Made by a program: the position numbers and the translations under genes. From the NCBI GenBank assembly GCA_963792655.1, contig CAWBWU010000005.1, positions 310,001-374,000 on the forward strand: a stretch of DNA of 64,000 nucleotides, written 5' to 3'. The stretch comes from DOZZ01 sp963792655 (GTDB taxonomy: Bacteria > Acidobacteriota > Terriglobia > Bryobacterales > Bryobacteraceae). The notes under the pieces were generated by a model. It ran no database searches. It was not told the DNA's origin and saw nothing but the letters and a program-made list of their open reading frames with translations. Within the stretch, counting starts at the first letter, position 1. Each line of letters opens with the position of its first letter. Below, in pieces: positions 8,439 to 18,070 of the stretch.

Positions 8439-8921
8439 CTACCGGTCTTGCCGGGCCTTGCTCTGGCGGATGGCGTCGCGCGCTTCGTTCTCGGCGGTAC
8501 GCGCCCGGTCAGCTTCACGTTTGTCGTGCATTTTCTTACCTTTAGCTACGGCAAACTCACATTTCACTTTACCGTTCTTCAGGTATACTTTTGTGGGGAT
8601 CAGCGACAGCCCGCGCTCCCGCGTTTCGCCGATCAGCTTGTCGATCTCTTTGCGATGCAACAGCAACTTGCGTACCCGCATGGGCATATGGTTCTCGCGG
8701 TTGCCGTGCGTGTACTCGCTGATATGCGCGTTGAGCAGCCACGCCTCGTTCTTTTCGACGGTGGCATAGGCTTCGCGCAATTGCATCTTCCCGTCTTTAA
8801 TGGCCTTCACTTCCGTGCCCGTGAGGACCATACCGGCCTCAAACTTTTCGAGCAGAAAGTAGTTGTGGCCGGCCTGGCGGTTCTCGCTTAATATCTGGAA
8901 TTCTGACTTCTTGGCAGCCAA
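8439..8921 (-). CDS. smpB: SsrA-binding protein SmpB
   Basis: A 160-residue protein with all features of SmpB: NRQAGHNYFLLEKFEAG, LTGTEVKAIKDGKMQLREAYA, HISEYTHGN and the RKLLLHRKEI helix, then the basic tail with KGKKMHDKREADR that becomes ordered in the decoding centre. SmpB binds tmRNA and rescues ribosomes stalled on mRNAs without stop codons. No tmRNA gene was recognised in this window. It is first in a unit with pepA and is divergent from the secretin gene across a 108-base gap. Confidence 0.97.
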   Translation of the reverse strand: MAAKKSEFQILSENRQAGHNYFLLEKFEAGMVLTGTEVKAIKDGKMQLREAYATVEKNEAWLLNAHISEYTHGNRENHMPMRVRKLLLHRKEIDKLIGETRERGLSLIPTKVYLKNGKVKCEFAVAKGKKMHDKREADRARTAENEARDAIRQSKARQDR

Positions 8922-9029
8922 GGCGTTTTCCTATCAACGCCGGAAGGGCCCAGCGCGTCACATTTCTTAGATGATAATGCACTGCGCCCAGCCGCCGTCC
9001 GCAGCTTGCGCGCTTCCGAACTCCCTAAG

Positions 9030-11477
9030 ATGACGACCAGCAAACAGTTAACTGCCCTGCTCGGGGTGGCGTTGTTGATTCAGCCGGCGTTTTCGCCGCT
9101 TCTGGCGCGCAGCCGCAAGAGCGACAAGTTGCTGTCGCAAGCCAAGGAGGCGGAGTCGAAGGGGAATTACGATCAGGCGGCTACCCTTGCGGAGCAGGCG
9201 GTCAGCAACGATCCGTCAGACCCGGCGTACATGCTGGAACTGCGGCGCGTGCGTTTTGAAGCCGGCAATGCCCACGTCAAGAACGGCCAGAAGATTCGAG
9301 CCGCCGGGCACCTTGCCGAAGCTCTCGCCGAGTTCGAAAAGGCTTATGCCGCCGACCCGGCGAACGACAACGCGGAGCAGGAGATTCGCCGCACGCGCCA
9401 GATGATCGATCGCGAGACGAATCGCGGCGCCTCCGCCAATCCACAGGAAGCCGGAATGACGCCCGCGGAGCTCGCAAAAAAGGAAAACGAAAAGCGCTTC
9501 GAGGCTATGCTGCCTGTGCCGGTGCTGAAGCCGCTCAATCCGCTGCCGCTGAATCTGAAGATGAACAATCAGAAGCCGCGGGTTCTGTACGACACCATCG
9601 GCAAGCTCGCGGGCGTCAACGTTCTGTTCGATCCGGACTACGAAGCGCAGCAGCAACCCAAGCCGACATCGATCGATCTGAACAACTCGACGCTCGAAGA
9701 AGCGCTCGATTATGTTTCGATCGCAACGCGTTCTTTCTGGAAGCCGCTCTCGCCGAACACCATCTTCGTCACCGTCGAGAACCCAGGCAAGCATCGCGAC
9801 TACGACGAGCAACTGGTCAAAGTCTTCTACCTCAGCAACGTCACGGGACCCACCGAACTAAACGAAATCGTCACCATGCTGCGCACCGTCGCAGACATCA
9901 CGAAACTCTTTCAAAGTACTGCGCAGAACGCGCTGGTGGTGCGCGCGCAAGCCGACCGCATGGCGCTTGCCGAAAAGATCATTGCGGATCTGGATCGTCC
10001 GCGGCCTGAAGTCGTTATCGATGTACTGGTGATGGAAGTCAACAGCGTGCACATGCGCAACCTGACTGCGGCGTTCGCGCCGAATGGCATCACGTCGCAG
10101 CTTCTGTTTACACCGCGCAATTCGATTCTGACGAACAACGCAAACTCGACAACCACTACGACCGCGACATCTGGTGGGACCGGGTCCGGTGGTGTGGTTA
10201 CGCCGATCACCGGCGGCACGACAGGAACCGGGACGGGAACCACCACTACAACCACAACGACCGGCGCGGTGCCGCTCGCCAATATCAAACACATCAGCTT
10301 GAAGGACTACTCGCTGACGAACGTGCCCAACGGGCTGCTCGAAGCAGTGCTCAATGACACGGGCACGCGAGTTCTACAAAATCCGCAGATTCGCGCCGTC
10401 GACAATTACAAAGCCACATTGAAGATCGGTGATAAGGTTCCGACTGCGACCGGCAGCTTCGGCGGCGGCGGTGTGGGCGGCGTTGGAAACAGCCTGCTGG
10501 TCAACACGCAGTTCACGTTTCTCGACACCGGCGTCAATCTCGAGATCACACCGCGCGTTCACGAAAACAAAGAAGTCTCGTTGCACGTTGACGTCGACAT
10601 CTCGCAAGTAAAAGATCACATCGATCTGGGCGGCATCTCGCAGCCGATCATCGGTCAGCGCCGCGCAACGGTGGATGTGCGTTTGCGTGATGGCGAGATC
10701 AACGTCATCGGCGGACTGATCCAGAAGCAGGACAGCAAAGTGACCAGCGGCGTTCCGGGTCTCGGGAACATACCGGTGCTGCGGCGTCTCTTCACGAGCG
10801 AGAAGCTCGAGAAAGACAATACCGAGCTGTTGATCACGATGATTCCGCACATTGTGCGCTCTGCCGAGGTGAATCCCTCGAACCTGAAGGCTGTCGAGAC
10901 CGGCAGTGAAGCGAACGTGAAGCTGCACTATGAGCCGGTGAAATCCGTTGTGGTGGACGGTGTACCTCCGTCGCCCGGCCAGAACCCGCCGGCCACAGCG
11001 CCGATAGCCGCGCCCCCTGCAACGGCTCCCGCGGCCCCGCCGGTTGAGACCCCGGCTGGAGCTCCGGTCGCTCTCAGCTTTTCGCCCGCAGCCGCCGAGA
11101 CCACGCTCGGTTCCGCCGTAACCGTCAACTTGCGCGTTGAAAATGCGGCTGACCTGGTGGGCGTCCAGTCGCGCTTGAAATACGATCCGGCAATCCTAAA
11201 CGTGGTCAGCGTGGTGAGTGGCGAACTTCTGCAGCGCGAAGGACCGCCGCTGGTTCCGTCGAAGAACATCTCCAACAGCGCGGGCGAAACTTCGGTGGGC
11301 CTGACGCGCGATCCAGCGGGCAAAGGTGTCACCGGTTCAGGCAACCTGGTGACCGTAATCTTCCAGGCGGTTGGTCGCGGCTCGACTACTGTGACACTTC
11401 CGGATGTGACGCTGCGCAAGAGCAGCGGCGTAGTTCCCGTCGCCGAGAAGCCTTCTATCACTGTCCACGTGCAATAA
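9030..11477 (+). CDS. Secretin family outer-membrane protein with N-terminal TPR and C-terminal cohesin domain
   Basis: Start taken at the ATG at 9030, which opens a signal peptide; 815 residues. After the signal peptide there are TPR-like helices (about 35-130), an STN/N0-like domain (about 182-250), an N1 domain from about 260, a low-complexity Thr/Gly stretch (about 370-412), and the secretin beta-barrel region with LQNPQIRAVDNY, FLDTGVNLEITPRV and the diagnostic VPGLGNIPVLRRLF at about 574. Residues 680-812 are a cohesin-type domain (LSFSPAAAETTLG to LTRDPAG and LVTVIFQAVG). Secretins form the gated outer-membrane ring of type II secretion or type IV pili. Two pseudopilin genes follow directly, so a type II-like export machine is likely. 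The cohesin tail is atypical for classical GspD or PilQ. Confidence 0.93.
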   Translation: MTTSKQLTALLGVALLIQPAFSPLLARSRKSDKLLSQAKEAESKGNYDQAATLAEQAVSNDPSDPAYMLELRRVRFEAGNAHVKNGQKIRAAGHLAEALAEFEKAYAADPANDNAEQEIRRTRQMIDRETNRGASANPQEAGMTPAELAKKENEKRFEAMLPVPVLKPLNPLPLNLKMNNQKPRVLYDTIGKLAGVNVLFDPDYEAQQQPKPTSIDLNNSTLEEALDYVSIATRSFWKPLSPNTIFVTVENPGKHRDYDEQLVKVFYLSNVTGPTELNEIVTMLRTVADITKLFQSTAQNALVVRAQADRMALAEKIIADLDRPRPEVVIDVLVMEVNSVHMRNLTAAFAPNGITSQLLFTPRNSILTNNANSTTTTTATSGGTGSGGVVTPITGGTTGTGTGTTTTTTTTGAVPLANIKHISLKDYSLTNVPNGLLEAVLNDTGTRVLQNPQIRAVDNYKATLKIGDKVPTATGSFGGGGVGGVGNSLLVNTQFTFLDTGVNLEITPRVHENKEVSLHVDVDISQVKDHIDLGGISQPIIGQRRATVDVRLRDGEINVIGGLIQKQDSKVTSGVPGLGNIPVLRRLFTSEKLEKDNTELLITMIPHIVRSAEVNPSNLKAVETGSEANVKLHYEPVKSVVVDGVPPSPGQNPPATAPIAAPPATAPAAPPVETPAGAPVALSFSPAAAETTLGSAVTVNLRVENAADLVGVQSRLKYDPAILNVVSVVSGELLQREGPPLVPSKNISNSAGETSVGLTRDPAGKGVTGSGNLVTVIFQAVGRGSTTVTLPDVTLRKSSGVVPVAEKPSITVHVQ

Positions 11478-11480
11478 CGT

Positions 11481-11954
11481 ATGCGACCGCAATCATCACC
11501 GCAGCGCGGCTTCACACTGGTCGAACTCATCGTCGCGTTCACGATCCTGATGCTGCTGACCGGCATGGCCGTGCCGATGGCGCGCTCGCGAGTCCGCAAG
11601 ATCAAGGAACGCGAGTTGCGCCTTGCGCTGGTGGAGATGCGCAACGCGATCGACAAGTACAAAGACAAAGCCGACAACCACGAGCTCGCGCCAGGCAAGC
11701 TCGATGCATTCGGCTATCCCGAGTCGCTGCAAGTGCTGGTTGACGGCGTGAAGGGCACCGGCGCCGCGGCAGACACCAAAGTCAAATTCCTGCGGCACAT
11801 TCCGATCGACCCCATGACGAACACGCGCGACTGGGGCACGCGCAGTATGCAGGACGATCCCAAAGGCAGCGGCGGTGGCGGCCAGAACGTGTTCGACGTA
11901 TTCACCAAAAGCTATGCCAAAGCTCCGGACGGGACGCCGTACTCAGAATGGTGA
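11481..11954 (+). CDS. Pseudopilin, GspG/prepilin type (first of two)
   Basis: A 157-residue protein beginning only three bases after the secretin stop. It has a short basic leader, the prepilin peptidase motif RGFTLVELIVAF (cleavage before Phe, Glu at +5) and a 20-residue hydrophobic helix, then a long charged helix (RSRVRKIKERELRLALVEMRNAIDKYKDKA) and a GspG-like C-terminal half with PIDPMTN and a Gly-rich loop. Major pseudopilins build the short periplasmic fibre of type II secretion. It ends in DGTPYSEW, nearly the same as the end of the next gene (DGTPYSDW), so the two are probably paralogues. It overlaps that gene by 7 bases. Confidence 0.92.
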   Translation: MRPQSSPQRGFTLVELIVAFTILMLLTGMAVPMARSRVRKIKERELRLALVEMRNAIDKYKDKADNHELAPGKLDAFGYPESLQVLVDGVKGTGAAADTKVKFLRHIPIDPMTNTRDWGTRSMQDDPKGSGGGGQNVFDVFTKSYAKAPDGTPYSEW

Positions 11955-12343
11955 AGCGTTCAAGACGCGGTTTCACGCTGGTGGAACTGATGATCGTGAT
12001 GGCGATCATCATCATCCTCATCGGGCTTGCCGTGCCGTACTATCAGAAGTCCATCATTCGGACCCGCGAGACCGTGCTGCGCAGCAACCTCTTCTCACTG
12101 CGCTCCATGATCGACGAGTACAGCTTCGATAAACAGAAAGCGCCGCAGAGCCTGCAGGACCTGGTCCAGGACGGCTACCTGCGCGAAATGCCCAAAGATC
12201 CCATCACCGGCGCGGCTGATACATGGCGCGTCGTAATGGAAGATCCGGGCCAGAGCGTCAACCAGAACGAGCCCGGAATCTTCGACGTCCATAGCGGATC
12301 GGATAAAATCGGTCTCGATGGCACTCCTTACTCTGACTGGTAA
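11948..12343 (+). CDS. Pseudopilin, GspG/prepilin type (second of two)
   Basis: A 131-residue protein with leader MVKRSRRG, prepilin motif GFTLVELMIVMAI and a hydrophobic helix up to about residue 28, then an amphipathic helix and a compact C-terminal domain with MPKDPITG, as in GspG-type major pseudopilins where this segment holds calcium ligands. It lacks the Gly-rich insertion of its neighbour. The conserved end DGTPYSDW suggests origin by duplication from the upstream gene. It overlaps the preceding and the following gene, which implies translational coupling. A full set of secretion ATPase, inner-membrane platform and minor pseudopilins is not in this window and must lie elsewhere. Confidence 0.92.
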   Translation: MVKRSRRGFTLVELMIVMAIIIILIGLAVPYYQKSIIRTRETVLRSNLFSLRSMIDEYSFDKQKAPQSLQDLVQDGYLREMPKDPITGAADTWRVVMEDPGQSVNQNEPGIFDVHSGSDKIGLDGTPYSDW

Positions 12344-14457
12344 GAGGCACTCGCTCTTACTTGCCTTACTCACATTACTCCTCATAGCCGCGAGCCCGCT
12401 CAGCGCTCAAGCGGTTCTTTGTATCGTCACTTCTTCGCCACAATTACTGCGCCCTGAAGGTCTGGCCGAACGTTCGGGCGACATCGTTCTGAATTGTTCC
12501 GGCAACCCGGGTCAGACCGTAACGGTCAACCTGACGCTGAACTCTTCGGCCAATATCACCAACCGCTTGCTCGCGAACAACTCTATTGACCTGCAGGTCA
12601 GCGAGGACGGCGTGCCGGCGACGGGGGTGATTCAACTCAATTCAAACAACGGCGTGAATATCAACGGGCTCACGCTCACTATTCCTTCCTCCGGCACCAC
12701 CGTGTTGGACATCAGCAATCTGCGCGTGAACGCATCGCAACTGGCGGGCTCCGCCGAGCGGATCACCATCGGCGCTTCAAACGGCGCACTCAGCTTGAAT
12801 CAAAACACGGTGACGGTCGGACTCACCAACCAGCCTTCTCTGTTTGCAACCATCGCGACGCTGAACGCAACCCAGGCGATCAACGTGCCGGGAGCGACCG
12901 ATATCGGCAGCTTTTTCGGCAACCAGAATCCCTACTTCTCAACGCGCATTACCGAGGGTTTCCCCACTGCCTTCACGCCGCGCGATGCGACCAGCAGCAA
13001 TGGCGTGCGTTTCATTATTCAGTACGGCGGGTATCCTGCCGGCGCGCGAGTGTTCGTGCCCGATGCGATCGCGGGCAGCAGCGCGACCACTCCCACCACG
13101 GCCAGTGACTTTGGCGGACCACAGACTGGCGGCATCTACACGCCAACACCTGGCGGCACGCTGCTGTTGTCGCGCGTGAATGGTGCTGACATCAACGGCG
13201 TAGGTGGCACGCTTGCCTTTCCTGCGCCCGCCGGCAGTGCTCCGGTGAGTTTGACGACCACGAACGAGGTCACGCTCAGCAACGGCGCGGGTTACGTGGT
13301 CTATGAAGTGGTGGACGCGAACAATTCGGTGCAGGAGAGCGCACAGATTCCGACGTTCATCGCGATCCCACCGGGGACGCCGAATGCTTCGCCGACCGCG
13401 TCTGTCACGCTCGCCCCGCTCTCGAACGTGAACGTAGCGAGCGCCACCGATCCTATTCCCCGCTTCGTTCCGAGTACGCCCGCGCCCGATTGCACGCTGC
13501 TGGGTGACTGCGCGGCAGGTTACTTCCCCCATCTTGGCGTGAGCGCCATGTCGTTCCAGTTCAATGGCAATTCGAACGGGCCGGCGCCGGTGCAGCAGTA
13601 TCTCAATGTGATCAACACAGGCGGCGGCGTGCTGCAGTTCAAAGTCACGACGACCTATCAAAGCGGTGCAGGCTTCCTGACCGTTGATCCACCGGCAGGC
13701 GTCAACGACACGCAACTACGGCTCACCGCGAACCCGGCCAATCTGGCGCCCGGCACCTACATGGCGACAGTGACGATCGACGCCGGACCCGCTGCAGGCA
13801 GCAAGAGCATTCCGGTCACGTTCACCGTTGCGTCGCCGGTTCCGGTCATCACTGCAATCACCAACGCGGCGGACTTCAAACCGAATGCGCCGCTGGCTCC
13901 GGGCGAGATCGCCACGGCCTTCGGTTCGCTGCTGAATGGTCCGAGCCCGATGTTGTATCTGAGCGGTTTCGGAGCGACGATCCTCTACGACTCCGCCGGA
14001 CAGATCAACTTTCATCGTGCCGCCGGCCCTGGCTGGTATGACCTCTGCGCAGGCAACAGTCATCATCAATGGGCAGGCAAGCACGCCCATCACAATTCAG
14101 TTAGCTCCGGTTGCTCCCGCGATTTTCAGGCCGGGCATCTTGAATCAGGACAGCTCTGTGAATTCGTTGAGCAACCCGGCTGTGACTGGAACGATCGTGC
14201 AAGTCTTCGCAACGGGAGTTCTGCCTCCGAGCGGTGCGGGCACCGTGACCGCGAAGATCCACGACCGCGATTTCCTGGTGCCGACCTACGCTGGGCCCGC
14301 ACCTGGCTTCCCCGGCCTGCAGCAGATCAACGTTCTGATTCCGATCGACCTGCCGACTACGGTTTCGGAGATCAAGATCTGCACGCAGCTAACGAGTGAC
14401 CCGGCATCGCGCGTCTGCAGTGCGCCCGCGCCGTTCCCGATTCAACACCATCCGTAA
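12318..14457 (+). CDS. Secreted protein with Solibacter-type C-terminal domain (TIGR03437), frameshifted
   Basis: Starts inside the end of the second pseudopilin (26-base overlap) with a signal peptide (HSLLLALLTLLLIAASPLSAQ). Residues 30-500 look like repeated Ig-like/beta-sandwich segments rich in Asn, Thr and Ala; one (about 410-500) resembles a BACON-type domain. From about 510 the pattern ITNAADFKPNAPLAPGE and FGSLL is the start of the TIGR03437 domain. The frame breaks at 14011-14017: one extra base after CAGATCAACTTT. In the next frame the domain continues perfectly (VPPALAGMTSAQATVIING to the stop at 14455-14457). Joined, the protein would have about 712 residues. Such proteins are exported; with the secretin and pseudopilins just upstream it may be a substrate of that system, which is inference. 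Confidence 0.85.
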
Positions 14458-14462
14458 GCACT

Positions 14463-14507
14463 GCTGCCCGGCATTCTCTCGCTTGCGAGTGAGGCCGGGC
14501 AGCTTTT
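14463..14507 (+). terminator. Intrinsic terminator after the TIGR03437 gene
   Basis: A perfect 10-base stem GCTGCCCGGC (14463-14472) with GCCGGGCAGC (14494-14503), an inner CTCGC-TT-GCGAG stem-loop (78-89 of the 144xx block), and TTTT directly after. It starts 6 bases behind the stop of the TIGR03437 gene and ends next to the probable true stop of ligD, so it separates the two convergent units. Confidence 0.88.
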
Positions 14508-17118
14508 CTATTTCGCGCGGCCCTCGATCAACGGCGCCAATTTTTTGAACGCGCCTTCGAAGGCTCTGGGGCTTCTTCAACACCTCGGCAAACAGATCGC
14601 CCACTTTGTCGAAGCGCTCCGGGGCCGTTTTGATCGTGAACTGCTGCGGCGCAAGGCCCGGCTTCACTTCATCCCACTTGAGCGGCGTCGCGACGGGCGC
14701 GTGATCGTATGCGCGGGGCACATAGGGCGCAGCTATCGTCTTCCCTTCTCCGTTCTGAAGGTAATCAAAATAGACTCGCCCCTTCTCGCGTTTGGAGACG
14801 GAGCGCGGCGTGGTGAACATCTCGGGCTTGCGCTTCACCACGATGCGGGAGATCACTTCCGCAAATTGTCGCGTCTGTTCGTAGGTGTAGACGGGCTTGA
14901 CCGGGATGTAGACGTGCATGCCATCGCCGCCGGTCATCTTCGGATACCCGCGCAGCCCAATCTGCTCCAGAACGTCGCGAACCATCAACGCGGCTTCGAT
15001 GATCATGTCGAACGGGCAGTCAACCGGGTCCAGGTCAATCAGGATCCAGTCCGGATTGTGAATGGTCTGGAAGCGGCTCTGGTAAGGATTTTGATCGATG
15101 CAGCCGAGGTTAGTGAGGTACAACAAGCTCGCGCGATCTTCGGCAAACACATAGCGGATGTCGTCGACGATTTCAAAGCGCAGCCACGACGGGTACTCAT
15201 CGGGTGAATTCTTCTGGAAGAAGAATGGATGGTCAATGCCGTTCGGGTAGCGCTTCAGCGAGAGCGGCCGGTCTTTCAAGTGAGCCAATACCAGCGGCGC
15301 GACGCGATCATAGTAAGTCAACAGATCGCGCTTGGTGTAACCATCGCGCGGATAGAATATTTTGGGCAGGTTGGTGAGCTTCAGTTCCTGCCCGTCCACG
15401 CTGATCAATTGCTCTTTGGCATCAGGCGAGATGGCCGATTCGCTCTTCGCCGCAGTTTTCTTCCTGGTGGCCGCGCGCTTCGGCTCGGGCTTCACCTTCG
15501 CCGGATCTTTGGCTACTTCGCGAACGCAAGCCTCAGGTTCTTTATCGGTGCGAAGCCCCAGGTACACCGGCGCACGCAGAATGTTCTCGCGCGTGAAGTT
15601 CGCAAACTTGATCTCAGCAACCAGCTTCGGCTTCAGAAACACCGACCCCTTCGGCAGCTTGGGCGGCTTCTCAGCAAAGGGCGACTTATCCGTTACAAGC
15701 GGCTGCATGGTTTCATGCAGCGACTTCAACGTCTTGTTGTCGAAGCCGGTGCCCACGTTGCCGCTGTAAACAAGCTTGCCGTTTTCATAGAGCCCCAGAA
15801 TGAGCGAGCCGAAATAATCGCGTTCACCAGGCGTATATCCGCAGATCACAAATTCCTGCTGCGAGACCACCTTCCACTTCAGCCAGTCGGCACTGCGCCG
15901 CGCCTGGTAAGTGCTGGTCAAACATTTCGCGACCAGGCCTTCGAGGCCGTGCTCCCGCGCGACAGTCAACAGTTCCGGCGAATTGTCATAGAGCGTCGAC
16001 AACGTCACCGGTTCTTTCGCGTCGAGCGTTGCTTCGAGCAATTTGCGGCGTTCGGCAAACGGGACTTCGCGGAGATCATAGCCGTCCAGATACAGCAGAT
16101 CGAACAGGAACAAACGCACCGGACGCTCACGCGACATGTGGGCGATCGATGCCGCGCTCGAATTCATGATGCGCGGTTGAATCAACTCGAAGCTCGCCAC
16201 GCCCTGATCGTTGAGCACTGCGATCTCGCCGTCGAAGACCGCCTGCTGCGCTTTCACGTAGCGGGGCAGGATCGAAAGTTCGGGATACTGCCGCTCGCAG
16301 CGATTGCCGTTGCGCGTGATGATGCTCAGTTCGCCTTGATCGACAAAGCAGATGGCGCGCACGCCATCCCATTTGATTTCGATCTTCCAGTTATCCCCTT
16401 GGGGCAATTCCGTGACGAGACTCGCGCCCATCGGCGTCAGCGTCGTGGGCATGGCAGACTTTACCGCGCCTGGCGCTGGTGCTTTCGCCGCAACTTTGAC
16501 GGCCTTCGGTTTTGCTGCTTTCGACTCCGCCTTGGCCACTTTCACTGGCGGCATATCCTGCGCGATCTCTTGCTGCGTGCGGCCGGTGAGCACGCTACGC
16601 GCGTGCGCTTCTACATCCCAACCGGGCTGTGCGGCCTCGTCTTTCTTCTTGATCAGCAGCCACTCGTTGCCTTTACCCCGGCCCTTCATCAGCACGAGTG
16701 CGAATTCGCCGTTGAGCTTCTCGCCATGTAAGCGAAACTTGAAGTCACCGCGCTTAAGCTGTTGATCCGCAGGCAGATCGTAGAGCATCTCGAACGTGCC
16801 GCGATCCCACAGCATCACGCTACCGCCGCCGTAGTTGCCCATCGGGATATTGCCTTCGAAATTGCCATAGTCGAGCGGGTGATCTTCCACCATCGCGGCG
16901 AAGTGCTTTACACCCGGGTCGAGCGTCGGTCCTTTGGGCACCGCCCAGCTCTTCAGCGTTCCATCGATCTCGAGCCGGAAGTCGTAGTGCAGGTGGCTGG
17001 CGTGGTGCCGCTGCACGAAAAATCGGGGATTCGGGTTCTTCCCCTTCGGAATCTCGCCCGGGCGCGGCTCCGGTGTGTCCTCAAAGTGCCGCTTTCGCTC
17101 GTACTCTTTCAAAGACAT
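14508..17118 (-). CDS. ligD: Multidomain end-joining DNA ligase LigD (phosphoesterase-ligase-polymerase), frameshifted at the last codons
   Basis: Order of domains: 3'-phosphoesterase about 1-160 (RFFVQRHHASHLHYDFRLE), Lys/Ala-rich linker about 190-225, ATP-dependent ligase from about 230 with nucleophile Lys249 in EIKWDGVRA, and primase-polymerase domain in the C-terminal 300 residues with LTNLGCIDQNPY and the metal-binding Asp pair in LIDLDP. This PE-Lig-Pol order matches Pseudomonas LigD, not the mycobacterial order. Near 14556-14562 one extra base shifts the frame; the shifted reading gives EGAFKKLAPLIEGRAK and a TAG at 14508-14510, a natural LigD end. Without correction the frame runs on to 14389 inside the opposite gene with unconvincing residues. 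LigD seals and fills double-strand breaks with Ku, whose gene is divergent 79 bases away. Confidence 0.93.
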
Positions 17119-17197
17119 GACGGGATGGAAATGTTCTTGCTTGAATGATATACGTAGTTAGCACAAGTGAAAAATCCGCGAAGGTGAAGGAGCTTAC

Positions 17198-18070
17198 ATG
17201 GCAGGCAGCGTTTGGAAAGGTCACATCACGTTCGGGTTGGTGTCGTTCCCGGTCAGGCTTTCGGTTGCGGCGCGCGGCGAAACGGTAGGCTTCAACCAAC
17301 TGCACAAGGCCGATGGCTCTCGCATCAAGCAGGTGCTCTACTGCCAGAAGGAAGACAAGCCTGTCCCGCGCAGCGAAATCGTCAAGGGCTACGAGTATGA
17401 GAAGGATCACTACGTGGTCGTCGACGATGAGGATATTAAGAAGGTCGCGCCCAAGACCGCGAAGGTCATGGAGATTCTCGAGTTCGTGAAGGGCTCAGAA
17501 GTCGACCCGGTGTTTCTTGAGAGCTCCTATTATCTGGCGCCCGAAGACGGAGGCGACAAGCCTTACGCGCTGCTGTTCGAAGCCATGAAGGAGACCGGCT
17601 ACTACGGCATCGCCAAAGTTGCGATGCATAATCGCGAGCACATCGTCATCATCCGCCCCGCGCAGAAGGGCATGATGCTGCACACGATGTACTATCGCGA
17701 TGAGATTCGCGCCGCGGATGAATTCCGCACCGATGTTTCAGAGCTGAAAGACAAAGAGCTCGCGCTCGCGCGCAATCTGATTGAAGCGTTGACCGAGCCG
17801 TTCCAGCCAGAGAAGTATCACGATACGTACCGCGCCAACCTCGAACAGATGATCAAGGACAAGATCGAGGGCCACAAGATTGTGGAGACACCGCAGCAGC
17901 ATATCGCGCCCGTGATCGACATCATGGAAGCGCTGAAGAAAAGTCTGGAGCAGAAGAAGCCGGCCAGGACCGCAACGGCTGCCTCAGCCGAAGCAGAGGA
18001 CGCGGATGCCGAAGCAGCACCGGTGAAACGTCGCGCGGGTCAGAAGCGCGCCAGCAGATCCTCCGCATAA
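17198..18070 (+). CDS. ku: Non-homologous end-joining protein Ku
   Basis: A 290-residue protein with a good AGGAG ribosome-binding site six bases before the ATG. The start SVWKGHITFGLVSFPVRL is the bacterial Ku signature, followed by FNQLHKADGSRIKQ, the GYEYEKDHYVVVDDEDI segment and SSYYLAPEDGGDKPYALL. The homodimer encircles DNA ends and recruits LigD. The last 50 residues are a Lys/Ala/Glu-rich tail (KKPARTATAASAEAED to KRRAGQKRAS), typical of the variable basic extension that binds DNA. The gene is divergent from ligD, so the pair probably shares a control region (17119-17197). The last 31 bases overlap the convergent DUF72 gene. Confidence 0.97.
   Translation: MAGSVWKGHITFGLVSFPVRLSVAARGETVGFNQLHKADGSRIKQVLYCQKEDKPVPRSEIVKGYEYEKDHYVVVDDEDIKKVAPKTAKVMEILEFVKGSEVDPVFLESSYYLAPEDGGDKPYALLFEAMKETGYYGIAKVAMHNREHIVIIRPAQKGMMLHTMYYRDEIRAADEFRTDVSELKDKELALARNLIEALTEPFQPEKYHDTYRANLEQMIKDKIEGHKIVETPQQHIAPVIDIMEALKKSLEQKKPARTATAASAEAEDADAEAAPVKRRAGQKRASRSSA

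Noticed and set aside
7695..8891. 398-codon plus-strand frame opposite pepA/smpB
   Set aside because: Both sense genes are certain; the composition of this frame is that of an antisense shadow.
8922..9029. Possible tmRNA next to smpB
   Set aside because: The gap of 108 bases is too short and shows no tRNA-like ends.
12939..13715. 258-codon minus-strand frame opposite the TIGR03437 gene
   Set aside because: Arg/His-rich antisense shadow without domain or start signal.
15229..16731. Open frame of 500 codons on the plus strand opposite ligD
   Set aside because: It mirrors the ligD coding frame, has no recognisable domain, and is rich in Arg/Gln/His typical of an antisense shadow in GC-rich DNA.
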